This document shows positions 8,385 to 16,063 of a DNA stretch of 21,189 nt, one piece after another. The translations under genes were made by a program, and so were the position numbers. Origin of the DNA: Faucicola sp032089155 (GTDB lineage: Bacteria > Pseudomonadota > Gammaproteobacteria > Pseudomonadales > Moraxellaceae); contig DAMDEV010000029.1 in assembly GCA_032089155.1 (NCBI GenBank), positions 1 through 21,189 of the forward strand, given 5' to 3'. Position 1 is the first letter of the stretch. Each line of letters begins with the position of its first letter. Under the pieces are notes generated by a model, which was not told the origin of the DNA, ran no database searches, and was given only the letters and a program-made list of their open reading frames with translations.

Positions 8385-9929
8385 TCAGCGTCTTAGTTGC
8401 CGTGATAATTGCCAAGCTGCCTCATCGCGCAGCTCATGTGACTGCTTGGCAGACACAGTGGTTTGTCTGCCTGTGTTGAGCGATGACCATTCGGGCTTAC
8501 CCCGCGCTTTTTTGAGCAAACTTGGCAATCTATCAACTGACCAAGGCGCGAGCAATTGGTTCGCCATGATGCTATCAGTCGCCGCATGACCACGATGGCG
8601 TAGTGCAGTCAGTAAGTCCATCGCTCGAGTTGCCAGTAAGGTCAGGGTAGCAGGGTCTATGTGGAGACGTTTGACACCGCTGATTTTGTCGGCAATCGCG
8701 CTGGTGTTTGACAGTAAACCACCTGCCAGACCACCGAGCGCTGTACCCAGCCCCAGTGACGTGCCAAGGGTGGCGACATCGATACCCAGTCCAATCAGCG
8801 CGCCTGCCGCTGCACCGCCTGTGGTACGAATCCCATAACTGGCTAGTACCTCTTTATCAAACGGATCGCGGCGATATTCAGTCAGCTCAAGCGGTGTGGG
8901 GGTGACGGTATTGTCATAAAATTTATACAGGTTTAGCAGTTCATCTTGCATACTGCGTTCAGCTTGGCGTACTTTTTCTTGCATTTTTTGCAAGGTAGGC
9001 AGTGGATCATCTTCCTCATGAATGGTTTCAACAAAGGCGGCAACGTTTAATAAAAAGTGCGCAATGATAATATTGGCATCATCATACAAATCATCCCAGT
9101 CGGCTTTACGACGCTCGATCAGCTGTTTGATAATTTCAGGCTGTATCAGCATGGTTTCTAAGTTTTGCCACAGTCTGATTTCATCATCAAACTCAAACGC
9201 CACTGAGTCAAACCGCGTGGATACATGCAAGTTGCGACGCGCGAGCATCTGCTGCCACTCATTGATATTGCTATCTTGACCTTTAGTAAAGTTAAATACA
9301 GGCATGACGGGGATGGCTGACCATGACAGCACCGTCAACTCATCTTTATATTTGCCGAGCACAGGCTCACGCGCATCAATCACATAAACGGCCATATCAC
9401 TGGCAATCAGCTGACGAATGACCTTGGCTTCTTGGCTAAACTCATCTTGCGCAGGCACACTTGCCAAAAATTGCTGTAACCGCTCTACACCGTCACGGCG
9501 GGCAGCGGTGTTGTCTTCTAACCAATCAAGTAGCCCTGACGCATCTTCTAGACCGGGCGTGTCATACAGTGCCACCAAGCCTTGCCCCGTTTGGCTGTCA
9601 TTGATCATGGCTTTTTCCACATGGCGGGTAGTGGCAGGCGCATTTTTGACTTCGCCAAAGTACATATCACGCAGCAGGGTGCGTAGTAGCGAAGTTTTAC
9701 CGGTATTGGTATGCCCCACCACTGCCAATTTTAACGCTTCATTTTCACCAATGCTGATTTTGCGGCTTGGATAGGGGTTTTGTTCAGCTTGGGCTAATGG
9801 ATGGTTAGGCGATTGCGTAGCGATATCGGCGCTTGGGTGGGTCGCGCTATCAGTAGCCGTCGCTGGCAAATAATCTTTGGCTACATCAATTGTCAATTTT
9901 TCTTGAGTGGTTATGTCTTTGTTGTCCAT
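8385..9929 (-). CDS. DUF3482-family GTPase, membrane-associated
   Basis: A 514-residue P-loop GTPase with a C-terminal DUF3482-type region, function unestablished. The GTPase part shows G1 GHTNTGKTS at 72-80, G3 DTPG at 123-126, and a plausible G4 in NFTKGQD at 213-219 rather than a standard NKxD. A Gly/Ala-rich hydrophobic stretch at about 371-408 resembles a glycine-zipper membrane hairpin. The first 55 residues look disordered. The gene is last in a four-gene minus-strand operon. Its start at 9929 has AAAGG upstream in a 31-bp gap, unlike the tighter upstream junctions. DUF3482 proteins are known to be encoded beside DUF2868 proteins, as here, which supports a shared membrane-linked role. 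By analogy (inference only) it resembles YcjX/YcjF-type stress GTPase systems. Confidence 0.85.
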   Translation of the reverse strand: MDNKDITTQEKLTIDVAKDYLPATATDSATHPSADIATQSPNHPLAQAEQNPYPSRKISIGENEALKLAVVGHTNTGKTSLLRTLLRDMYFGEVKNAPATTRHVEKAMINDSQTGQGLVALYDTPGLEDASGLLDWLEDNTAARRDGVERLQQFLASVPAQDEFSQEAKVIRQLIASDMAVYVIDAREPVLGKYKDELTVLSWSAIPVMPVFNFTKGQDSNINEWQQMLARRNLHVSTRFDSVAFEFDDEIRLWQNLETMLIQPEIIKQLIERRKADWDDLYDDANIIIAHFLLNVAAFVETIHEEDDPLPTLQKMQEKVRQAERSMQDELLNLYKFYDNTVTPTPLELTEYRRDPFDKEVLASYGIRTTGGAAAGALIGLGIDVATLGTSLGLGTALGGLAGGLLSNTSAIADKISGVKRLHIDPATLTLLATRAMDLLTALRHRGHAATDSIMANQLLAPWSVDRLPSLLKKARGKPEWSSLNTGRQTTVSAKQSHELRDEAAWQLSRQLRR

Positions 9930-9960
9930 TATTTATTAACCTTTATATATTCAGCGCGAG

Positions 9961-10518
9961 CTATTTTTGGCAAGTTCTTTTGGCAAGTTCTAAGGCATGG
10001 GTGACATGATTGAAGGCAGTTTGGGTCAGTGGATTTGCCAGCCAATCATCAAAACTATGGGCAACATCGTCGGTGTTTTCGCTACTATCTTCTGCCAGTT
10101 GGTCGTAATAATCCAAATAGCCTTCAGCAGATAAAATCACCCAACCATCACTTACTTCGGATTTTTCTTCCATGGCTGTTAAAGATAGATAAAACCCAAG
10201 CATATCAAGCATCAGCAAAATCGCATCACTGGTGCTGTGTGGATAGCTATCGCCCATAGCAAACATGATGTCATCGAGCGCATTTAGCGCCTGTTCGATG
10301 CTATCGGTTTGCCAAGTTTGTCTGTTTATGATGTCAAATAGGGCTTGATAGTAGGGTTTTTCACTGTCGAGTTCATTGTCAAGCCAATCGGCGGGTAAAT
10401 TTTGCACAAATTGACGCAGGAGATTTTGCACAAAGGCGCTTTGCGCTGCAAGCGTAAGCTGTGAAGCAGTTTGGGCAATGCTATTAATCACATCGGCATA
10501 GCTGATTGTGGCATTCAT
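9961..10518 (-). CDS. Unrecognised acidic 185-residue protein of the ATPase-GTPase operon
   Basis: I do not recognise this protein. It is mostly helical in appearance and acidic, with conspicuous Asp/Glu patches (for example around DQLAEDSSENTDDVAHSFDD near the C-terminus) and no signal peptide or membrane helix. A longer frame opens at 10572, but that would overlap the DUF2868 gene by about 50 bp. The ATG at 10518 lies two bases after the DUF2868 stop and repeats the GAAAATTAAC junction seen upstream, so I chose it. No strong ribosome binding site is present, which suggests translational coupling. The 3' end carries a 13-bp tandem duplication that changes the last codons. The position between a membrane protein and a GTPase suggests an adaptor role, which is inference. 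Confidence 0.75.
   Translation of the reverse strand: MNATISYADVINSIAQTASQLTLAAQSAFVQNLLRQFVQNLPADWLDNELDSEKPYYQALFDIINRQTWQTDSIEQALNALDDIMFAMGDSYPHSTSDAILLMLDMLGFYLSLTAMEEKSEVSDGWVILSAEGYLDYYDQLAEDSSENTDDVAHSFDDWLANPLTQTAFNHVTHALELAKRTCQK
9965..9991. repeat. 13-bp tandem duplication at the 3' end of the small acidic gene
   Basis: The 14-mer TTTTGGCAAGTTCT occurs at 9965-9978 and again at 9978-9991, an exact 13-bp period. Because 13 is not a multiple of three, the second copy shifts the reading frame and produces the present stop at 9961-9963. Confidence 0.85.
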
Positions 10519-10520
10519 GG

Positions 10521-11870
10521 TTAATTTTCTCTTACTAGGGCAATTTGGCGTTCTGCCAACGCGGTTTCCCATTGTAGTTGACGGGCTTTGATGGTTTCAA
10601 TTTCGCTCGGACTTGGCAGGTAGCCTTGATTGGCATCGAGCAGTTGCACAATCATACCGCCTTTTGCCGCGCTTGCGATATTATCGAGTTTTCTCAAGGT
10701 GCCACGGTCGGGGAGTGCGAGATTGGAGATACCGACGAGCACTTGAACAGGGTTGCTTTGAAGGTAGGTAATGAGTTTTTCCAAATCATCACGATCATCG
10801 ATACGCCCAAAGTCTTGCGCAGCCATACCAACTGTTTTGGCATACCAGTGCGGGTTGGCTTGCGGGTATTCGAGTAACACGGCGAGTTTATTGGCTAGGC
10901 TGATTTGGGCAGTGGGCGCGATAGGTTTTTGCTCAGCAGGGCTGTCATCGGGGTCAATCACTTTGCGCTGCCAAAAGTCGATAATTTTTTGATAGTACGG
11001 CTGTTTGATATCAAGCTTCATACGACTTGAGCGTACCATTATCAGACAACATAGCCATGCGAGCAAACGTGGCACGATACCGTACATCAGTAGGCTGCCA
11101 ATTAATAACATCGCCCAGCGAAACGAAATCATCTGTGGCGTGGTTTCAGGATTCATCTGTGCGGTGATAATATCTTGTGCCGTTGGGGTAGGAAAGCCTA
11201 CCCAATTGGGGAGCCAAGCCATCAGCTTGACCACTTCCACCACGTTGCTGTCTTGTAGTAGGGTTGATTCCCATACAAAATTGTAATTTTTGACCAATAA
11301 CAATAGAATTAACGACACCAACATCCCCGATAGACTGGCTAACCAAAACTGGTGGCTGATACGACTCACGTACCATTTGGTGCCAGCGTGATTGAGCTGG
11401 TCTTGATACAGTTCAACCGCTGTTTGGGTAACAACATCTTTGCCACGCACTAGGGTGGCAGGGGTGAAAAAAGACCCAAAAAAACTGGGTTTGTTGCGCG
11501 GTGAGAACAGCATCCAACCGAGCCAAACCAGTAAAATAATGGTATTAAACCCTAATAAACTGGCTAGCACATAAAAAAAGTTCACCACCTGCGCTTGCAT
11601 CAAGCCAAATAACGCGACAAAGCCCAAAATAAACCACAGCACGGTCAATCCCCAAATCACGCCATTGACGCGGGTGTCAATGGTGGTGAGTAGCTGCGCA
11701 AGTTTACCGTCATTATCAATACGTGTGGCACGGCGGTGCAGTTTGGTCAGTGGGTTGGCTTGTTCGGGTTGCAGTTTTTCGGTAATTAAAATCGGGTCGG
11801 CAGAAAAAACATGGTTTTTTTCTTCAAGGCGGCGAATGAGTTCGGTGAGTTGGTCTTGAGATGTGTACAT
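10521..11870 (-). CDS. DUF2868 integral membrane protein
   Basis: A 449-residue inner-membrane protein that resembles the DUF2868 family, whose function is not established. Four hydrophobic helices are visible at about 70-91, 97-121, 175-195 and 250-279. A cytoplasmic N-terminal region of about 70 residues precedes them, and a soluble C-terminal domain of about 170 residues follows, containing segments such as VQVLVGISNLALPDRGTL. The ATG at 11870 lies one base past the stop of the ATPase gene (TAA at 11874-11872), and the gene ends two bases before the next ATG, so translation is probably coupled across three genes. DUF2868 genes are known neighbours of DUF3482 GTPase genes. The C-terminal domain may contact the GTPase or the small acidic protein (inference). 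Confidence 0.85.
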   Translation of the reverse strand: MYTSQDQLTELIRRLEEKNHVFSADPILITEKLQPEQANPLTKLHRRATRIDNDGKLAQLLTTIDTRVNGVIWGLTVLWFILGFVALFGLMQAQVVNFFYVLASLLGFNTIILLVWLGWMLFSPRNKPSFFGSFFTPATLVRGKDVVTQTAVELYQDQLNHAGTKWYVSRISHQFWLASLSGMLVSLILLLLVKNYNFVWESTLLQDSNVVEVVKLMAWLPNWVGFPTPTAQDIITAQMNPETTPQMISFRWAMLLIGSLLMYGIVPRLLAWLCCLIMVRSSRMKLDIKQPYYQKIIDFWQRKVIDPDDSPAEQKPIAPTAQISLANKLAVLLEYPQANPHWYAKTVGMAAQDFGRIDDRDDLEKLITYLQSNPVQVLVGISNLALPDRGTLRKLDNIASAAKGGMIVQLLDANQGYLPSPSEIETIKARQLQWETALAERQIALVREN

Positions 11871-11871
11871 G

Positions 11872-12795
11872 TTAATTTTCCAACCCTTTCATCCCAATAA
11901 AATACCGACTAAACTGATACGCCACGCGCCCAGAGCGTCCACCACGCTCACTGGCAAAGCGCAACGCAGCGGCTTTTGCTTCCTCATCAAAGGGCAAACT
12001 TGCTTGCGCCAAATAATGCGCACAAATATCCAAATACACAGGCTGGGTCATCGGATGAAACGACAGCCACAGCCCAAAGCGGTCAGACAACGACACGGTT
12101 TCATCAATCGTCTCATACGGATTGACTTCATCAGTTTGCCCATTATAAATGCTCACATTGTCTTTCATCAGTTGCGGTAGTAGATGACGGCGGTTACTGG
12201 TCGCATAGACCAGTAGTTTGTCTTGCTCGCTATCTAGCGCGCCATCGAGCACACTTTTGAGCGTACGATAATTCTCATCTTGCCCATTGAACGCTAAGTC
12301 ATCACAGTACACCACATAATGACAGCCATGATTGGGCTGGGTTGTATGAAGGTCTCGTACCGCTTGGCGAATCGGCTCTAACATCACCAAATCATCTCGT
12401 GACACTTCGATAATACGAAGACCATCCGCTTTATATTGATTGAGCAATGCCCGAATGAGCGAGGATTTTCCTGCGCCACGCGTGCCTGTCATGAGTACAT
12501 GATTGGCGGGTAAGCCTGCTAAATATTGGCGCGTGTTTTGAATCAGTTTATTTTTTTGCACCTCAATGCCAAGCAAATCATCCAACGTCAATCGCAAATC
12601 CACGGTTAAAGGCACCAATTCACCGCTGCCTGTGCGGCTATTAGATTGCCATCGGTAGGCAAGCACGCTTGGGTCAAGTTGTATGGGCTTGGGCAGCTGC
12701 GCCTGTAAAAATTGGGTGAGTAAGTGTTCTAAATTAGCGGGTAAACTAAGGTTAGCGGGTAAACTAAGATTAGTGGGTAGAGTGAGTTGCGACAT
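11872..12795 (-). CDS. DUF815-type AAA ATPase
   Basis: A 307-residue cytoplasmic P-loop ATPase of the DUF815 group of AAA proteins. Walker A GTRGAGKSS lies at 104-112, Walker B VVYCDDLAF at 161-169, followed by sensor-like ATSNRRHLLP and a basic C-terminal SERGGRSGR that could hold the arginine finger. The N-terminus contains a near-exact hexapeptide repeat, LSLPAN, encoded by 18-bp tandem DNA repeats. The gene is first in a four-gene operon and is followed after one base by the DUF2868 gene. Family function is unknown; AAA proteins of this size usually remodel or load protein partners. The start at 12795 has AAGGGTTC-type sequence upstream only loosely resembling a Shine-Dalgarno site in the correct orientation, so the exact start is a little uncertain; later in-frame starts would delete the repeat. 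Confidence 0.85.
   Translation of the reverse strand: MSQLTLPTNLSLPANLSLPANLEHLLTQFLQAQLPKPIQLDPSVLAYRWQSNSRTGSGELVPLTVDLRLTLDDLLGIEVQKNKLIQNTRQYLAGLPANHVLMTGTRGAGKSSLIRALLNQYKADGLRIIEVSRDDLVMLEPIRQAVRDLHTTQPNHGCHYVVYCDDLAFNGQDENYRTLKSVLDGALDSEQDKLLVYATSNRRHLLPQLMKDNVSIYNGQTDEVNPYETIDETVSLSDRFGLWLSFHPMTQPVYLDICAHYLAQASLPFDEEAKAAALRFASERGGRSGRVAYQFSRYFIGMKGLEN
12734..12787. repeat. 18-bp tandem repeat inside the ATPase gene
   Basis: Two almost identical 18-bp units (12734-12751 and 12752-12769, differing at the last base) and a third degenerate unit (12770-12787) encode the hexapeptide repeat LSLPAN/LTLPTN near the N-terminus of the DUF815 ATPase. In-frame unit gain or loss would leave the enzyme intact. 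Confidence 0.85.
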
Positions 12796-12813
12796 ACAAG
12801 GGTTCTTCTGATG

Positions 12814-12858
12814 GGTTTTTAAGTGATTGGTTTTTAAATGAGGAGTTTTTAAGCGTTT
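12814..12858. repeat. Three 15-bp imperfect repeats upstream of the ATPase operon
   Basis: TTTTTAA recurs at 12816, 12831 and 12846, exactly 15 bp apart, within units GGTTTTTAAGTGATT, GGTTTTTAAATGAGG and AGTTTTTAAGCGTTT. They lie just upstream of the operon's first start codon, in its leader or promoter region. Confidence 0.7.
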
Positions 12859-12944
12859 TTGCGGTATTTAATCCGTATGATAGCAAAACTCCGTTAGATT
12901 ACCCATTATCTTTGTAAACATTGCCGCATAACACTGGCTTTTTG

Positions 12945-12973
12945 TTTACAAAAAAATTCAATTCAGTTATAAA
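12945..12973 (+). promoter_or_regulatory. Sigma-70 promoter of the lipoprotein gene
   Basis: TTTACA at 12945-12950 and TATAAA at 12968-12973 are separated by exactly 17 bp, a near-consensus sigma-70 promoter. It lies 37 bp upstream of the ATG at 13010, and AAGGA at 12999-13003 supplies the ribosome binding site. Confidence 0.65.
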
Positions 12974-13009
12974 GATAGGGTTTATGATAAAATTTGTTAA
13001 GGAAGATCA

Positions 13010-15427
13010 ATGAATGCGCAACAAGCCATCGCCTTTAGTATCAAACCTCTCACTTTTGCTATCGTCATGCTGGGGATTCATGGCTGTGCCACACAGCCTA
13101 GCGCGAGTCAACCGCTGTCTCAACGTGTGTTGCAAGCCAACCAACAGTTGGTCAGTCGCCAAAGCTATGCCTATGACTATCGAGTCAATGTGGTACGCCC
13201 ACCGCTACGTAGTGCACAAGCGTTAGCTGCAAGCCCTAATCGTTTAAAACTTATCCAGCAACTTAGCACAGCGCAGCACCTTGATGCTCGCCAACAAGCC
13301 TTGGTCACAGAGGGGGTCAATCACCAAACCCGTGAACAAAGCGAAGTGGGGCAAGTGATGGATATTTTAGCCAAGCGCTTTGAGTTTGCCTCCACAGGTG
13401 TGGTAGATCTTCGCCGAGGGCAAATGTCAATCGTGCCTGAATTTCGCTACGTGCAGAACAATGCTGGGGCGTTTATTAAAGTGCCGCTTGCGGCTGATTT
13501 TGCGCGCTCAAAAGTATATGCTGACTTATCGGGGCTCTCTGAGTTTGCCACCGACCCGCAATATGATGGACGCTACATTGAGTATGACTATAGCAAACTG
13601 CTAAAAGATAGAAAGATAGATAAAAAAGCCTTATTCAAGGTATTTGAACAGATGTCACTGCTAAATGCCACCCTTGCCAAAGAAAGCGATTATCAGCCAT
13701 TGGCTTTGACTACTGAAGATAAAGCCAAAGGTGTGAGCCAGCGCATTGGCTACCGCATTGGCTACAATCAAATGCTAGCCGAGTATTTGCTGTTCTTTCA
13801 CGTCAATAAGCGCTACCTAAAATCATTCATCAATCCAGCTGATTTTGCCAAAGATGATGAGCTAAAGCAGCTTGGCAGCCTTGCCGTTAGCCCACGGTAT
13901 CTGATGAAAAAAGCCTTTGACAGCAATGAGTTGGCAAGCGTTGAGGAAAAAGCGTATGAATCTGCCATGCGCCTGTATGAAGCCATTGATAAAATGCGGG
14001 CACAATCAGATGACAACGCTGCTGACCCAGCCAGTGCCGATGCTGCAGAGGCAATGGACAGTTTAGAGACTCAAACAGCCACCGACGAGTCAACCACTGA
14101 TGAGTCGAGCAGTGACGAATTGGGTCAAACCGCAAAAGCCTTAGCAGCCTTTGACAAATACCAATCAGACAAATTTGTCAGTGCCGCCGCACTGGCAAAA
14201 ATCATCGACGCCAACCCGCAAGCCTTTAAAGCGCTGCAAGCTGAGATAAGCAAAGAGGCAAATAGCAGCTTTATGTCAATGGATGACGACATCCGTATCA
14301 GCTATGGACTCAACCGCCAAAATCAATTACTCAATATGGTGGCAATGAGTGATTTGCCAGCATTTGAAAAAACCACGCCGACAACCAATCAGCCCAAGAC
14401 CCAAATGCGCACAGTGGTTAACTTTTATGATTATGGCAAAGCCCGCGTCAATCCTGATATCTTCAACAAGGCAATCACTTGGCAACAAGCATCAAAAGAT
14501 AACAATCTATGGGCGGCGACAAAACAATCTAAAACCTTTGACAGTGATAAGAATTTAGAAGCCTTGTCCTATAGCCTACTCAAACAAAACAAAGGGTTTG
14601 TCGAAACGTTTGTCACCCTTTATACCTACCAGTTTGTATTGCAAAAAGATGAAGCCAGCCTCAATGAAATAGATATGGCGGCGCTAAACGCCGCTGCAAC
14701 CAAACTTGCAAAAATACAGGCCGATAATTATGCGGTCATGAATACCGATAGCCGTCAGCAAGATGCCATTACAGACGTTGATGCGTATGTCGATGATGAG
14801 CTTGCTGAACATATCGCAGGGATTGTTGATAAAACCTATCGCAATCAACAATACTTGCAACAGATTGCTCAACTTAAAGCGCAAGGCAAATCTGACGCCC
14901 AGATTTTTAGCCAGTTGTATCAAACTATCAGCGACAAACCGAGCGATGTAGCCAGCGATGTAGAAAATGCAGCTGCAGCGGTGGAAGAAGCTGCAGCGGC
15001 AGTAGATGTGGTTGAGGAAAGCGAAGAACAACAAGCTTGTTCGCTGCTGTTGGACACAGATAAACTTGATAAAACATCACGCACCCGCCTTGCCAAAATC
15101 TGTGCGAAAATAGACACAGCCACCGCCCAAGAGCACGCAGCCAGCCAGCAATCTAGCTACGCTGATACTGCATCACGTGACGCGGCTGCATCAGCACCCA
15201 TGACGGCTGCCGATATCGCGAAGCAAACGCAGGCGCGCGATAAGTTTAATCAACTACTGGGCGAAATCGCTATCGAAGATATGCAGACCCAAGCCAAGCA
15301 TATCAGCCTATCTGATGAGGGGGATGATGAGTTAATTGAAAAACTCAAACCTCACTTTGAGGCGAGCTATGATTTTAATTATGATGCCTACAAAGCTACC
15401 TATCAGTTGTTACTTTTGAGCCAATAA
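13010..15427 (+). CDS. Predicted 805-residue lipoprotein of unknown function
   Basis: I do not recognise this protein. The N-terminus has a hydrophobic segment (about residues 13-24) ending in LGIHGC, a plausible lipobox with Cys26 as the lipidated residue. Ala at +2 would send it to the outer membrane under the Lol rule. The n-region is weakly charged (one Lys), so signal strength is moderate. The body is largely hydrophilic and helical, with two low-complexity acidic or Ala-rich segments: about 340-385 (Asp/Ala/Ser/Thr) and about 645-675 (Ala/Glu/Val). A more conserved-looking part lies at about 105-290. ATG at 13010 follows AAGGA. It has its own promoter, diverges from the ATPase operon and ends at a strong terminator. 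A cell-envelope role is inferred only from the lipobox. Confidence 0.75.
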   Translation: MNAQQAIAFSIKPLTFAIVMLGIHGCATQPSASQPLSQRVLQANQQLVSRQSYAYDYRVNVVRPPLRSAQALAASPNRLKLIQQLSTAQHLDARQQALVTEGVNHQTREQSEVGQVMDILAKRFEFASTGVVDLRRGQMSIVPEFRYVQNNAGAFIKVPLAADFARSKVYADLSGLSEFATDPQYDGRYIEYDYSKLLKDRKIDKKALFKVFEQMSLLNATLAKESDYQPLALTTEDKAKGVSQRIGYRIGYNQMLAEYLLFFHVNKRYLKSFINPADFAKDDELKQLGSLAVSPRYLMKKAFDSNELASVEEKAYESAMRLYEAIDKMRAQSDDNAADPASADAAEAMDSLETQTATDESTTDESSSDELGQTAKALAAFDKYQSDKFVSAAALAKIIDANPQAFKALQAEISKEANSSFMSMDDDIRISYGLNRQNQLLNMVAMSDLPAFEKTTPTTNQPKTQMRTVVNFYDYGKARVNPDIFNKAITWQQASKDNNLWAATKQSKTFDSDKNLEALSYSLLKQNKGFVETFVTLYTYQFVLQKDEASLNEIDMAALNAAATKLAKIQADNYAVMNTDSRQQDAITDVDAYVDDELAEHIAGIVDKTYRNQQYLQQIAQLKAQGKSDAQIFSQLYQTISDKPSDVASDVENAAAAVEEAAAAVDVVEESEEQQACSLLLDTDKLDKTSRTRLAKICAKIDTATAQEHAASQQSSYADTASRDAAASAPMTAADIAKQTQARDKFNQLLGEIAIEDMQTQAKHISLSDEGDDELIEKLKPHFEASYDFNYDAYKATYQLLLLSQ

Positions 15428-15474
15428 TCAGGCAAGCATATCATCAACTGCTGATAACCCATATAAAACAGATA

Positions 15475-15509
15475 AAAAAAGCGGGATAACTGATGTATCC
15501 CGCTTTTTT
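15475..15509. terminator. Bidirectional intrinsic terminator, lipoprotein/YbeD
   Basis: GCGGGATA (15481-15488) pairs with TATCCCGC (15496-15503), loop of 7 nt, extended by flanking A and T runs. It lies between the convergent lipoprotein and YbeD-family genes and suits both strands. Confidence 0.92.
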
Positions 15510-15548
15510 GTACGTCAATCAATCGTGCCATTTTTAACCATGACAGGT

Positions 15549-15893
15549 TTATAATACGGTACGAATACTTGCCGCTTCATCGAGCATTTTATACAAGCTA
15601 TTGACTTGCTCGGCGTCTGTCAAATACACATTAGCGCGTACGGAATGGAAACGACCGGTACGCGATGGATTGATAGTCAAACTTGCCAAATCAAATTCAG
15701 GAAATAAAGTACCTAAAATTAATTTTACTTCATCAAGTAGCGTCTCTTTGTGACCCTCATGACCGATGATGCTAAGCGGATAATCCATGGGAAAATTCCA
15801 CAATTCTGGATGCTGGATATCCGTAGGTTTTGCCGCTCGCGTACTACATGCAGCGGCTTCCAAGTTGTTAAGCGTAATTGTTTTATCGTTCAT
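15549..15893 (-). CDS. YbeD/DUF493-family protein
   Basis: A 114-residue cytoplasmic protein whose C-terminal 80 residues match the E. coli YbeD (UPF0250/DUF493) pattern: DYPLSIIGHEG, a central helix, then TINPSRTGRFHSVRANVYLTDAEQVNSLYKMLDE and a final I.TVL. The fold is a small ferredoxin-like alpha/beta domain resembling ACT-type regulatory domains; its role is not established. The first 30 residues are an extension relative to E. coli YbeD. The start at 15893 has AGGTG about eight bases upstream. The next gene upstream is hidden by the assembly gap, so operon membership is unknown. In enterobacteria ybeD lies near lipB and dacA; neither is seen here. Confidence 0.88.
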   Translation of the reverse strand: MNDKTITLNNLEAAACSTRAAKPTDIQHPELWNFPMDYPLSIIGHEGHKETLLDEVKLILGTLFPEFDLASLTINPSRTGRFHSVRANVYLTDAEQVNSLYKMLDEAASIRTVL

Positions 15894-15963
15894 AGCATCA
15901 CCTAAAGTTGTATAAATTTCTTTAGGGTCTAAATGAGGGTAAAACCGATAATTTCAAGACGTT

Positions 15964-16063
15964 NNNNNNNNNNNNNNNNNNNNNNNNNNNNNNNNNNNNN
16001 NNNNNNNNNNNNNNNNNNNNNNNNNNNNNNNNNNNNNNNNNNNNNNNNNNNNNNNNNNNNNNN
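15964..16063. other. Assembly gap of exactly 100 N
   Basis: One hundred N bases, the customary size for a gap of unknown length. The rpoD stop codon, its terminator and possibly more DNA are missing here. Reading frames continued through the gap are not meaningful. Confidence 0.98.

Noticed and set aside
10519..10572. Upstream start of the small acidic protein
   Set aside because: It would overlap the DUF2868 coding end by about 50 bp and adds a basic peptide unlike the rest of the protein.
15880..15905. GGTGATGCT resembling the end of IS1
   Set aside because: The match is only nine bases and is explained by the ribosome binding site and start region of the YbeD-family gene.
15922..15963. 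Continuation of rpoD through the N gap to 15922
   Set aside because: Gap length is arbitrary, so the frame after it has no meaning, and sigma-70 normally ends a few residues after HPSRS.
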